Of a stretch of DNA of 7,690 nt, positions 1-6,714 are shown piece by piece (the first letter of the stretch is position 1; each line of letters opens with the position of its first letter). Source of the stretch: Bacteriovoracaceae bacterium UBA4097 (GTDB lineage: Bacteria; Bdellovibrionota; Bacteriovoracia; Bacteriovoracales; Bacteriovoracaceae). The notes below the pieces were generated by a model. That model was given only the letters and a program-made list of their open reading frames with translations, was not told where the DNA came from and made no database searches. The stretch spans positions 26,789-34,478 of the forward strand of contig DFXX01000115.1 in assembly GCA_002381765.1 (NCBI GenBank), written 5' to 3'. The translations under genes and the position numbers were made by a program.

Positions 1-18
1 AGAATTTAGGGAAGGTTT

Positions 19-72
19 CTGGTGGAGAAGAACTCATCGCCGGGTTCAAATCCAATCTCCACCAGTTTTTTT
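19..72 (+). terminator. Hairpin plus T-run, probable intrinsic terminator with a tRNA/tmRNA-3'-end look
   Basis: CTGGTGGAGA (19-28) is perfectly complementary to TCTCCACCAG (56-65), giving a 10-bp stem around a 27-base loop, followed at once by seven T (66-72). This is the layout of a rho-independent terminator for plus-strand transcription entering from the left edge. One plus-strand frame ends with TAG at 7-9, so an upstream gene could stop just before it. The loop and 3' arm also resemble the end of a tRNA or tmRNA: GG-TTCAAAT-CC (43-53) looks like a T-loop and the arm ends in ACCA (61-64). The T-stem pairs over only 2 bp, however, so I do not call an RNA gene. The 27-base loop is long for a terminator. 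Confidence 0.5.
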
Positions 73-85
73 ATTGTAGCAAAAT

Positions 86-128
86 AAAAAAGAACCTCAA
101 CACTAAACAACAGTTTTATTAATGAGGT
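86..128 (-). terminator. Probable intrinsic terminator of the riboflavin operon
   Basis: On the minus strand ACCTCA (128-123) pairs with TGAGGT (99-94), and a G·T pair can extend the stem outward. A small inner AAAC/GTTT stem with a four-base loop lies between the arms. The second arm is followed by T-C and six T (91-86). It lies about 33 bases past the stop codon of the acetyltransferase gene, the last gene of the minus-strand operon, where a terminator is expected. The stem is modest, so strength is uncertain. Confidence 0.55.
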
Positions 129-161
129 CAGTCTCATCGCGCTGGCGAAGCCTTGCGTTAA

Positions 162-662
162 TTACAATCCAATCCAATAGCGCCTTTTCTCTTGGATATC
201 CTTCAATACCCCGCCATTTCTCTCAATAGTCTTAATTGAGCCTACATTATCGATATCACATGTCACTAAGGCCTTTGGAATTTGGGGTAAATGCTCTTTT
301 ATATACTTTAAAGATTCCTTCAATATGGCAGAGGCATAACCCTTTCTTCGCTCTGAGGGGACAACTCCGTATCCAATATGGCCGCCAACAAGCTTCAGAA
401 ATTCCGTAAGCTCATGACGTATGGAAGTTCTCCCCACTATTTTTCCCTTCTCATCAAAAGCAAAGAGAAGAGTGCAGGGCACATGCCCACTTGGTAAATG
501 AAAGCCTTGGGAGAGTTCTGGCAGTATTTTCACATAGTTATTGAAATCATTTTGAGCGAGAGACTCAAAATAATGAGCGAAGACAAAATGCTCTTCCCAG
601 GCCTCATTATTGGCCCAGTGAAAAGTGTCCTCATCTGAGAGTGTTAACTCACGAAGAAGCAT
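162..662 (-). CDS. GNAT-family N-acetyltransferase
   Basis: This is a 166-residue protein with the GNAT fold, which transfers an acetyl group from acetyl-CoA to an amine. The acetyl-CoA pyrophosphate loop is clear: a beta-strand with GHIGYGVVPSERR followed by R105-R106-K107-G108-Y109-A110, then a helix (about 110-123). The next strand and helix, VTCDIDNVGSIKTIERNGG (133-151), match the following GNAT motif. Length and layout suggest the small predicted-acetyltransferase group (COG3981-like); the substrate cannot be read from sequence. Its ATG overlaps the ribH stop by one base (TAATG), so it is the last gene of the riboflavin operon and likely translated by reinitiation; no strong Shine-Dalgarno is present. 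A link to flavin metabolism is only positional. It is cytoplasmic, with no signal peptide or membrane segment. Confidence 0.85.
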   Translation of the reverse strand: MLLRELTLSDEDTFHWANNEAWEEHFVFAHYFESLAQNDFNNYVKILPELSQGFHLPSGHVPCTLLFAFDEKGKIVGRTSIRHELTEFLKLVGGHIGYGVVPSERRKGYASAILKESLKYIKEHLPQIPKALVTCDIDNVGSIKTIERNGGVLKDIQEKRRYWIGL

Positions 663-1129
663 TACTTATTCTGGATTTTTTTAAGAAGATTCGCCATCTC
701 AATCCCCGCCATGGCCGCATCCCAACCCTTGTTGCCGGCCTTGGTACCAGCTCTTTCAATGGCCTGCTCGATGGTATCGGTAGTGACCACTCCAAAGATA
801 GTAGGAACCTTGGTCTTCAAAGAGACGTGTGAGATACCCTTAGCGGTCTCTGAACAAACATAATCATAGTGAGAAGTAGAACCTCTGATCACCGCACCCA
901 AACAAATGATGGCATCGTATTTACCAGTTTCGGCCAGAGCAAGGGCGGCGGTAGGAATTTCAAACGCTCCTGGTACCCAAACTTCATCGATATTTTGTGG
1001 ATTGATATCATGGCGATTGAGGCAATCGATGGCGCCACCTAAAAGCTTACTGGTGATGAACTCATTAAATCTCGCCGACACGATGGCCACTTTGAGAGAA
1101 CTAGCACTTAATGATCCTTCAATTTTCAT
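662..1129 (-). CDS. ribH: 6,7-dimethyl-8-ribityllumazine synthase
   Basis: Lumazine synthase condenses 5-amino-6-ribitylamino-uracil with 3,4-dihydroxy-2-butanone 4-phosphate to give 6,7-dimethyl-8-ribityllumazine, the penultimate riboflavin step. The 155-residue length is normal for the family. Visible family motifs are S-A-R-F-N (18-22), VPGAFEIP (52-59) in the substrate pocket, GAVIRGSTSHYDYV (78-91) with the expected catalytic histidine at about 87, and the C-terminal TTDTIEQAIERAGTKAGNKG (116-135). The family usually forms pentamers or 60-mer capsids; which form applies here cannot be told. The ATG lies 11 bases after the ribBA stop with a partial GAGAA ribosome-binding site, and the stop overlaps the acetyltransferase ATG by one base. 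Identification is secure. Confidence 0.97.
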   Translation of the reverse strand: MKIEGSLSASSLKVAIVSARFNEFITSKLLGGAIDCLNRHDINPQNIDEVWVPGAFEIPTAALALAETGKYDAIICLGAVIRGSTSHYDYVCSETAKGISHVSLKTKVPTIFGVVTTDTIEQAIERAGTKAGNKGWDAAMAGIEMANLLKKIQNK

Positions 1130-1140
1130 ATGATTCTCGC

Positions 1141-2379
1141 TTATTGATTAAAAATATTTTGCTTCAAGAGATGCCCGAGCTTGGTCTTCTTAGTGAAGAG
1201 ATATTGAGCATTCTTATTATTGGCATTGATCTCTAGAGGACTTCTTTCGATATTTTGAAACCCTAGTTTATTGAGGCCTTCGATCTTACTAGGGTTATTC
1301 GTGAGAAGCTTGATACTTTGGATTTCAAAGTATTTAAGGATCTGAGCGGCCATGGTGTAGTCACGAAGATCTACCGGAAAACCCAGATGAAGATTCGCCT
1401 CGGCGGTATCCATGCCCTTATCCTGGAGCTGATAGGCCTTGACCTTATTATAAAGACCAATGCCGCGGCCTTCCTGACGAAGATAGATAATGGCGCCACT
1501 GCCTTTCTCCTCAATAGTCTTCATAGAGCTAGCGAGCTGATCTCCGCAATCACACCGGAAGCTTCCGAAGATATCGCCGGTAAAGCACTCTGAGTGAACC
1601 CGCACCAGGGTTGGGCCAGATTTAAGGGCCGAGATTTCACCTTTAACGATAGCAACATGCTCCTGCTTTAAATACTCAGAGCGGAAGATATACATTTGGA
1701 ATTCACCAAATTTTGTAGGAAAAGGAATGGATTCAACCGAGGAGATAAGATTCTCGGTTTGCTTGCGGTAACGGATGAGATCATCGATGGAGATCATCTT
1801 GAGATTATGCTTATCGGCAAGCTCACAGAGTTCTGGAAAACGTGCCATGGACCCATCTGGATTCATGATTTCGCAAATCACACTTACCGGCTCAAAACCC
1901 GCGAGTTTTGAGAGATCAACTGAAGCCTCAGTATGCCCCGGGCGCTCAAGCACACCACCATCTTTAGCGATCAAGGGAAAGATATGTCCCGGTCGAGCAA
2001 AATCAGAGGCGGTGGTTTTTTTATCGGTTAAAAGCTTAATGGTGTAAGAGCGATCGGCGGAAGAAATACCGGTAGAGATTTTTTCTTTGGCATCGATAGT
2101 AACCGTGAAGGCCGTGCCCAGGGAAGCCGTATTGGTTTGCACCTGGAGAGGAAGTTCAAACTTTTCAGCAAGTGCTGAAGAAAGGGGAGTACAGATAAGA
2201 CCTCTACCCACCGTCGCCATAAAGTTCACGGCTTCAGGAGTAATCATATCCGCTGCCATCACGAAGTCGCCTTCATTCTCGCGGTCTTCATCATCCACCA
2301 CGATGATCATCTTGCCCATTTGAAGGTCAAGAATCGCATCTTCAATTTTATCTAGAGGTCTTAGGTTTTCAGTCTTCAT
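1141..2379 (-). CDS. ribBA: Bifunctional 3,4-dihydroxy-2-butanone-4-phosphate synthase / GTP cyclohydrolase II
   Basis: This 412-residue fusion supplies both entry points of riboflavin synthesis. The N-terminal DHBP synthase domain (about 1-205) converts ribulose 5-phosphate to the four-carbon unit; it shows the acidic metal site DDEDRENEGD (29-38), TGISSADR (103-110), FARPGHIFPL (127-136), RPGHTEASVDL (146-156) and ICEIMNPDGSMAR (168-180). The C-terminal GTP cyclohydrolase II domain (about 206-405) opens the GTP imidazole ring. It keeps the zinc ligands C265, C276 and C278 within HSECFTGDIFGSFRCDCGDQ, the loop RQEGRGIGL (301-309), and the C-terminal YLFTKKTKLGHLL. All key motifs of both halves are intact, so both activities are expected. 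Its ATG lies inside the end of ribE (11-base overlap) with no strong Shine-Dalgarno, implying translational coupling. Confidence 0.97.
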   Translation of the reverse strand: MKTENLRPLDKIEDAILDLQMGKMIIVVDDEDRENEGDFVMAADMITPEAVNFMATVGRGLICTPLSSALAEKFELPLQVQTNTASLGTAFTVTIDAKEKISTGISSADRSYTIKLLTDKKTTASDFARPGHIFPLIAKDGGVLERPGHTEASVDLSKLAGFEPVSVICEIMNPDGSMARFPELCELADKHNLKMISIDDLIRYRKQTENLISSVESIPFPTKFGEFQMYIFRSEYLKQEHVAIVKGEISALKSGPTLVRVHSECFTGDIFGSFRCDCGDQLASSMKTIEEKGSGAIIYLRQEGRGIGLYNKVKAYQLQDKGMDTAEANLHLGFPVDLRDYTMAAQILKYFEIQSIKLLTNNPSKIEGLNKLGFQNIERSPLEINANNKNAQYLFTKKTKLGHLLKQNIFNQ

Positions 2380-3016
2380 ATTTCACATTGAAAAAGTTTT
2401 GGGCCCATTCTTCCTTCCTGGAACCTTTATCAAAGCGCAGGAAGTTCTCGATATACTTAGCGACCATATCTACCTCGATATTCAGAACATCACCAATCTT
2501 TTTGGCCGATAATGTAGTCTTTTCTAAGGTATGGGGGATGATTGCCACGGTAAGTGTTTGATCTGTTAAGCGGGCGATGGTGAGGCTGATGCCGTCCAAA
2601 GTAATCGAGCCCTCTGAAATCATGTATTTACGATACTCCGGAGAAAAGGCCACTTCGATTTCCCAGTTCTCCCCGATGGTCTTGATGTGCTTGATCTTAC
2701 CCAAAGTGTTGACATGGCCCTGAACCATATGGCCACCCAGGCGATCCTGAGGACGAAGGGAGAGTTCTAAGTTCACCTTATCTCCTACTCGAAGATGGCC
2801 AATAGAAGTTTTCTCCAAAGTCATATGAATAGCTTGAACCTTGAAGGTATCACCTTGAATGGTCGTGGCAGTCAGGCATACTCCATTGGTGGCCACAGAA
2901 TCATCGATCTCGATTTCTTTAATAAGCTTAGGGGCCTTAATGATAAATTCCTTACCTTCGGCATTGGTGGTAATGGATTGAATGGTTCCTAGTTCTTGAA
3001 TAAGTCCTGTAAACAT
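2369..3016 (-). CDS. ribE: Riboflavin synthase, alpha subunit
   Basis: Riboflavin synthase catalyses the dismutation of two 6,7-dimethyl-8-ribityllumazine molecules to riboflavin and the pyrimidine that RibH reuses. The protein has 215 residues, normal for the family, built from two similar lumazine-binding barrels. The first opens with MFTGLIQELG (1-10) and contains NGVCLT (44-49); the second opens with MVQGHVNTLG (97-106) and contains DGISLT (141-146) and HTLEKTTL (162-169). The family is trimeric and cytosolic. The ATG is 9 bases after the ribD stop and is preceded by AAAAGG, a good ribosome-binding site. The last four codons overlap the ribBA start. Some genomes call this gene ribC. Confidence 0.96.
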   Translation of the reverse strand: MFTGLIQELGTIQSITTNAEGKEFIIKAPKLIKEIEIDDSVATNGVCLTATTIQGDTFKVQAIHMTLEKTSIGHLRVGDKVNLELSLRPQDRLGGHMVQGHVNTLGKIKHIKTIGENWEIEVAFSPEYRKYMISEGSITLDGISLTIARLTDQTLTVAIIPHTLEKTTLSAKKIGDVLNIEVDMVAKYIENFLRFDKGSRKEEWAQNFFNVKYED

Positions 3017-3025
3017 AATTACCTT

Positions 3026-4081
3026 TTAGTTTAAGCGTCCTGTGAGATAAAGATCTTCGCCCTTCCAACTTGACTCGACTTCTTGAAGACGTGGTCTCTC
3101 ACTTAGAAGCTCCACTCCGATATCCCCCAGGGTACTCGCACCGGTTCCTAAGAAACTGGGATTCAAATAAAGACTCACTCTATTTACGAGTTTCTTTTTA
3201 ATAAACTCGCCCGCAAGTTGGGCCCCACCTTCAAGAAAAAGATTAATAAGCTTTTTTTCAAAGAGGATTTCCATCGCCTCTTCCAGAGATTGCATCACAA
3301 AAATATTTTCCGAAGGGATATTGAGCTTCAAAGGAGTCTTTGTAAAGACCAGGGTCTTTTCTTTAAGAGCATCATTGAAGAGCTTTGCTCCACTGGGAAG
3401 ATTTCCCGATTGAGTAAAGACAATGCGGTAAGGGACAGGGCCTTGATAGTTTTGTAAACGAACATTAAGTTCGGGATCATCTTTACGAAGGGTATTAGCA
3501 CCCACCATAACCGCCTGATGGGCCCCACGCAGCTCATGCACATGCGCCCGAGCAACTTCCTGGGTAATCCACTTGGATTCACCCGAAGACGTACTGATCT
3601 TTCCATCTAAGGTTGAGGCCATCTTTAAGTGCACAAAGGGAGTCTTCGTTCTTTGAGCGTGAAAAAAAACTTCATTAAGCTTCTCACCCTCAGAGGAGAG
3701 TATTCCATGGGTAACTTCGATACCATGACTTTTTAGAAGTTCAACTCCAAGTCCAAAGACATTAGGATTGGGATCAAGATTACAGATCACGACTCTTTTA
3801 ACTTTCTCTTTGATGAGTCTCTGAGCGCAGGGAGGAGTCTGTTTATTGGTATGGCAGCAGGGTTCTAGATTAACATAAACCGTTGCCCCCTCAGGGGATT
3901 CACTGCAGTTTTTTAGAGCACTGAGTTCAGCGTGATCACTTCCATACTTAGCATGAAAGCCTTCACCGATAACTCTTCCTGCCTTTACAATGACGGAACC
4001 CACTAAGGGATTAGGCCAGTTATGACCCAGTCCCATACGGGCGAGTGCAAATGTTCTTCGGATGAAATCTTCATCAGTCAA
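3026..4081 (-). CDS. ribD: Bifunctional riboflavin biosynthesis deaminase/reductase
   Basis: RibD deaminates the GTP cyclohydrolase II product and then reduces its ribosyl side chain with NADPH. The 351 residues divide into an N-terminal cytidine-deaminase-like domain (about 1-145) and a C-terminal DHFR-like reductase (about 148-351). The deaminase zinc site is complete: H50-A51-E52 with catalytic E52, and C75 and C85 in EPCCHTNKQTPPC. Reductase marks are KMASTLDGK (153-161), VGANTLRKDDPELNVR (193-208) and LEGGAQLAGEF (283-293). The start is a TTG overlapping the recombinase-like gene by 8 bases. A GGAGG six bases upstream and the normal family N-terminus support it; no in-frame ATG precedes the conserved region. 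Both activities are expected. Confidence 0.96.
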   Translation of the reverse strand: MTDEDFIRRTFALARMGLGHNWPNPLVGSVIVKAGRVIGEGFHAKYGSDHAELSALKNCSESPEGATVYVNLEPCCHTNKQTPPCAQRLIKEKVKRVVICNLDPNPNVFGLGVELLKSHGIEVTHGILSSEGEKLNEVFFHAQRTKTPFVHLKMASTLDGKISTSSGESKWITQEVARAHVHELRGAHQAVMVGANTLRKDDPELNVRLQNYQGPVPYRIVFTQSGNLPSGAKLFNDALKEKTLVFTKTPLKLNIPSENIFVMQSLEEAMEILFEKKLINLFLEGGAQLAGEFIKKKLVNRVSLYLNPSFLGTGASTLGDIGVELLSERPRLQEVESSWKGEDLYLTGRLN

Positions 4082-5021
4082 GTTCGGCCTCCAGATCGGA
4101 GTACACCAAACCCATGGGATCTTTTTTAAGCTCCTCAGTGTAGAGCTCTAAGGAATAGGCCGGGGTAACTCCCATCCATTCACGAATCGTGGTGTGATTG
4201 ATATTCATATTAAGCCACTTAAAGATACAGGCCTGACGAAGAGATTTTGCCGTCATGTCTGATTTAAGTTCTTTACGAAGTTCTTCAAAGAAAAGCTCCG
4301 TTCCCCGAGGAGATAGACCCCCTGAGAGAATGCGGTAGGGATTTGCATTAAAAAGGAGCTCATCGATCTCTAGACCTTCTTTCTCCAGGAATTCCTGATA
4401 GAGATCTTTGTAGTAAACAAAATCTTCATAAAATATTTCTGGCAGTGGAATGGAGTAGGGATCGCGCTTAGGATGCTCTACCATCACTCGATAACCATTT
4501 TTTTCTTTTAAAATATTTGAGAGATGAAGTTTTGCGAGATCCGAAACCTTTAGGCCAGCTCCATAGATCAGATGATAGAGTATAAGGTTTCTCATATTCA
4601 CCAGACGAGTCAGGCCCTCGCTCGCTTTGACTCGCTTTCTAAGAGTAATATAGCCTCGACGAATTTCCGGATAGGGAGTCGGAGTGGGATTATCCAGCAC
4701 CTTAGGCGAGACCGCCATTTGCTTTAGGGGATTTTCAGGAAAGATATTTTGTCCCAATAAAAAATCAAAAAACAGGCGCAGGGCCTGAACTCTTCTTCTC
4801 ACGGAATTAGAAGAGTCGTATTTCTGATCTAAATACCGGGAGTATTCCTGAACCTGAGCAGTGGTGAATGATTTTAATTTTAAATTCTCCTGCTTTTGAA
4901 TCAGGAAAGAGTTAAAGCATTGTAAATCCGCCTTGTAGTTCTTGACGGTATTAAAGCTTTTTCCCTGCATTTCCAGGAGACGTAAAAATTCGTGTTGTTT
5001 GTCTAAAAGATTCCATTCCAT
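4074..5021 (-). CDS. Degenerate tyrosine-recombinase (XerC/XerD/phage integrase-fold) protein
   Basis: This is a 315-residue protein from the ATG at 5021. Residues about 5-105 match the N-terminal core-binding (SAM-like) domain of Xer-type recombinases (KSFNTVKNYKADLQCFNSFL, then SVRRRVQALRLFFDFLL). Residues about 120-310 match the catalytic domain. The catalytic set is mostly altered: the first arginine position is K158 (GAGLKVSDL), the H-x-L-R motif reads K259-S-L-R262, and the L-G-H motif reads M-G-V285. R262, the candidate nucleophile Y294 (nine residues after V285) and a possible beta-hairpin lysine (K185) remain. A longer version from TTG at 5084 is open, but its 21 extra residues would nearly fill the divergent intergenic region and it lacks a ribosome-binding site. 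The gene overlaps ribD by 8 bases and heads the riboflavin operon. It may be a DNA-binding relic or a divergent enzyme; it is probably not the chromosomal XerC/D. Confidence 0.75.
   Translation of the reverse strand: MEWNLLDKQHEFLRLLEMQGKSFNTVKNYKADLQCFNSFLIQKQENLKLKSFTTAQVQEYSRYLDQKYDSSNSVRRRVQALRLFFDFLLGQNIFPENPLKQMAVSPKVLDNPTPTPYPEIRRGYITLRKRVKASEGLTRLVNMRNLILYHLIYGAGLKVSDLAKLHLSNILKEKNGYRVMVEHPKRDPYSIPLPEIFYEDFVYYKDLYQEFLEKEGLEIDELLFNANPYRILSGGLSPRGTELFFEELRKELKSDMTAKSLRQACIFKWLNMNINHTTIREWMGVTPAYSLELYTEELKKDPMGLVYSDLEAELD
4079..4092 (-). promoter_or_regulatory. Shine-Dalgarno that fixes the TTG start of ribD
   Basis: On the minus strand GGAGG (4092-4088) sits six bases before TTG (4081-4079). 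It lies inside the last codons of the upstream gene, whose TGA is at 4076-4074. The good match and spacing make TTG the start of ribD and suggest translational coupling to the upstream gene. Confidence 0.7.
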
Positions 5022-5024
5022 GGC

Positions 5025-5039
5025 TTCGTATATTACGAA
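5025..5039. repeat. 15-base palindrome ahead of the recombinase-like gene
   Basis: TTCGTA-TAT-TACGAA is a perfect 6-bp inverted repeat with a three-base centre, three bases upstream of the ATG at 5021. Its position in the shared intergenic region between two divergent genes fits an operator for a dimeric regulator. It could also be a short mRNA hairpin or chance; no regulator is identified in the window. Confidence 0.4.
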
Positions 5040-5058
5040 TTTCACTTGGATATGTACA
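5030..5058 (-). promoter_or_regulatory. Candidate promoter of the riboflavin operon (weak)
   Basis: On the minus strand TGTACA (5058-5053) and TAATAT (5035-5030) are separated by 17 bases. Each matches 4 of 6 bases of the sigma-70-type hexamers. The -10 box overlaps the 15-base palindrome. Transcription would start within a few bases of the ATG at 5021, giving an almost leaderless mRNA, which would fit the absence of a Shine-Dalgarno there. The matches are weak and the promoter may lie elsewhere. Confidence 0.25.
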
Positions 5059-5098
5059 GCAAAAGAGCTATCTTCGAGCTTCAACCAAAGTTAAGAGG
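5046..5098 (+). promoter_or_regulatory. Candidate promoter and ribosome-binding site of the ABC-F gene
   Basis: AAGAGG (5093-5098) lies five bases before the ATG at 5104 and is a convincing Shine-Dalgarno. Upstream, TTGGAT (5046-5051) and TATCTT (5069-5074) with a 17-base spacer could be -35 and -10 boxes, but the matches are only 3 and 4 of 6. The ribosome-binding site is well supported; the promoter boxes are tentative. Confidence 0.35.
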
Positions 5099-5103
5099 CA
5101 GTC

Positions 5104-6714
5104 ATGATTACAGTAGCTAATTTAACCAAATCATATGGTGGGCAAGTGCTTTACCAAGGTGGATCTTTTTTTATTGGTCCCGGTGAAAAAGTGGGGCTCG
5201 TGGGCCCCAATGGCGCAGGTAAGACTTCTCTTTTTAGATTACTTATGGGGGAAGAGCGGCCCGACTCAGGGAGTATTGGTATTCCCTCCAGTCTTCGCCT
5301 TAGTTATTTTTCTCAGAATGTGGGAGAACTCAAAGGGCGCAGTGCTCTGGAAGAAGTTATTCACGGAAATCCTCGTTTGGGTTTTTTAAAAAATGAAATC
5401 GCTCTGATTGAAAAGCAGCTGGAAGCTGGGGATTACTCCGAAGAGATCCTGGAGAAGCTCGGTGACTATCAGACTGAATTTGAAAAACTCGGTGGATATG
5501 AAATTGAACATCAGGCGGCCGAAGTTTTAACTGGTCTAGGAATTCAGCCAGAAGAGCATCAGCGTCCTGTTGAGGCCTTCTCTGGTGGATGGAAGATGCG
5601 TATTGCTTTGGCAAAGGTTCTGGCGCAAAGGCCGGAGTTTGTCTTGATGGATGAGCCCACCAACTATCTCGATATGGAGAGCATTGTGTGGCTAGAGAAT
5701 TGGCTAAAAAACTTTAAAGGTGCTGTCTTTATGACCAGTCACGATCGCTATTTTATGAATGGCATTGTGAAAAAGATCGTGGAGGTCAATCATAAGACCA
5801 TCACGGTTTATTCGGGTAATTATGATTACTATGAGAAAGAGCGAAACATCAGAAGAGAGCAGCTTGTAGCAAGTTCTGAGCGCCAACAGGCAATGCTTCA
5901 AAAAGAAGAAGAATTTATTGCCAAATTTGCGGCCCGCGCTTCTCATGCCGCTCAGGTTCAGTCTCGAGTAAAAAAACTCGATAAGATCGAGAGAATCGAG
6001 GTCATGCCGGAGGAGCAAAGTATTAACTTTGAATTCCCTAGGCCACCTCGTTCTGGAAATGATGTGGTCAAGATGGAGAATCTCAAAAAAGTATGGGTCA
6101 CTCCTGAAGGCAAGGAAAAGCAAGTCTTCTCCAATGTTTCAGGCATGGTTAAGCGCCTGGAGCGTGTAGCAGTGGTAGGTGTGAACGGAGCTGGTAAATC
6201 AACTCTGTTAAAGATAATAGCTTCCCTAACTGAACCCACTGAAGGAAGTGTTACCATTGGGGCCAATGTTCAGTTGGGCTACTTTAGCCAGTACTCCATG
6301 GATGTGCTTGATCCCAGTAAAACGGTTTTTGAAGAAGTGAGAGACCGGGTGGATAATAAGTCCGATGGGTATATGAGAAATCTTTTAGCGGCTTTTCTCT
6401 TTAGAGGCGATGATGTGGATAAGAAAATTTCGGTATTATCGGGAGGCGAGAAGTCTCGTCTGATTCTTGCCACACTTCTGACCAATCCCTGCAATCTTCT
6501 CATTCTGGATGAGCCTACCAACCATTTGGACATTCGCTCACGTGAGGTTCTAACAGAAGCCCTTAGAAACTATGAAGGTACACTTCTTATCGTTTCCCAC
6601 GATAGACACTTTTTAAAGCAGCTCACCACTCAAGTGGCCGAAGTTGGTAAAGGTGGAGTGACCTTCTATCCTGGTAGCTATACGGAATATCTGGCCAATG
6701 TAGGGGCGCTATAA
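5104..6714 (+). CDS. ABC-F family ATPase (translation factor type)
   Basis: This 536-residue protein has two ATP-binding cassettes and no membrane domain, the hallmark of ABC-F proteins, which bind the ribosomal E site and adjust tRNA position or relieve stalls. Cassette 1 shows Walker A GPNGAGKT (34-41), signature FSGGW (159-163), Walker B LMDEPTNYLD (181-190) and switch H213. Cassette 2 shows GVNGAGKS (359-366), LSGGE (445-449), LILDEPTNHLD (466-476) and H499. The linker (about 245-315) is basic and helical, with FIAKFAARASHAAQVQSRVK (271-290), the region that reaches the P-site tRNA in known members. Both Walker B glutamates (E184, E470) are present. The exact subgroup (YheS-, Uup- or YdiF-like) cannot be fixed, and there is no sign of a resistance-type long linker. 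It is transcribed divergently from the rib operon. Confidence 0.93.
   Translation: MITVANLTKSYGGQVLYQGGSFFIGPGEKVGLVGPNGAGKTSLFRLLMGEERPDSGSIGIPSSLRLSYFSQNVGELKGRSALEEVIHGNPRLGFLKNEIALIEKQLEAGDYSEEILEKLGDYQTEFEKLGGYEIEHQAAEVLTGLGIQPEEHQRPVEAFSGGWKMRIALAKVLAQRPEFVLMDEPTNYLDMESIVWLENWLKNFKGAVFMTSHDRYFMNGIVKKIVEVNHKTITVYSGNYDYYEKERNIRREQLVASSERQQAMLQKEEEFIAKFAARASHAAQVQSRVKKLDKIERIEVMPEEQSINFEFPRPPRSGNDVVKMENLKKVWVTPEGKEKQVFSNVSGMVKRLERVAVVGVNGAGKSTLLKIIASLTEPTEGSVTIGANVQLGYFSQYSMDVLDPSKTVFEEVRDRVDNKSDGYMRNLLAAFLFRGDDVDKKISVLSGGEKSRLILATLLTNPCNLLILDEPTNHLDIRSREVLTEALRNYEGTLLIVSHDRHFLKQLTTQVAEVGKGGVTFYPGSYTEYLANVGAL

Noticed and set aside
35..64. Complete tRNA or tmRNA 3' end
   Set aside because: The T-stem pairs over only 2 bp and the rest of any such RNA would lie outside the window, so it is reported only as a resemblance.
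3..122. Plus-strand open frame of 40 codons entering from the left edge, ending TAA at 120-122
   Set aside because: It runs through both hairpins and their T- and A-runs and has no recognisable protein features. A real upstream gene end in this frame cannot be excluded without more sequence.
1318..1593. Plus-strand open frame antisense to ribBA, plus similar frames across ribE, ribD and ribH
   Set aside because: These are antisense shadows of conserved enzyme genes; their composition follows the real gene's codons.
4074..5021. Calling the recombinase-like gene xerC or xerD, or a sign of a mobile element
   Set aside because: Catalytic residues are substituted, it is embedded in a biosynthetic operon, and no attachment sites, phage or transposon genes are beside it.
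5704..6123. 139-codon minus-strand open frame inside the ABC-F gene
   Set aside because: It lies wholly antisense to a well-conserved gene, with no family resemblance or ribosome-binding context.
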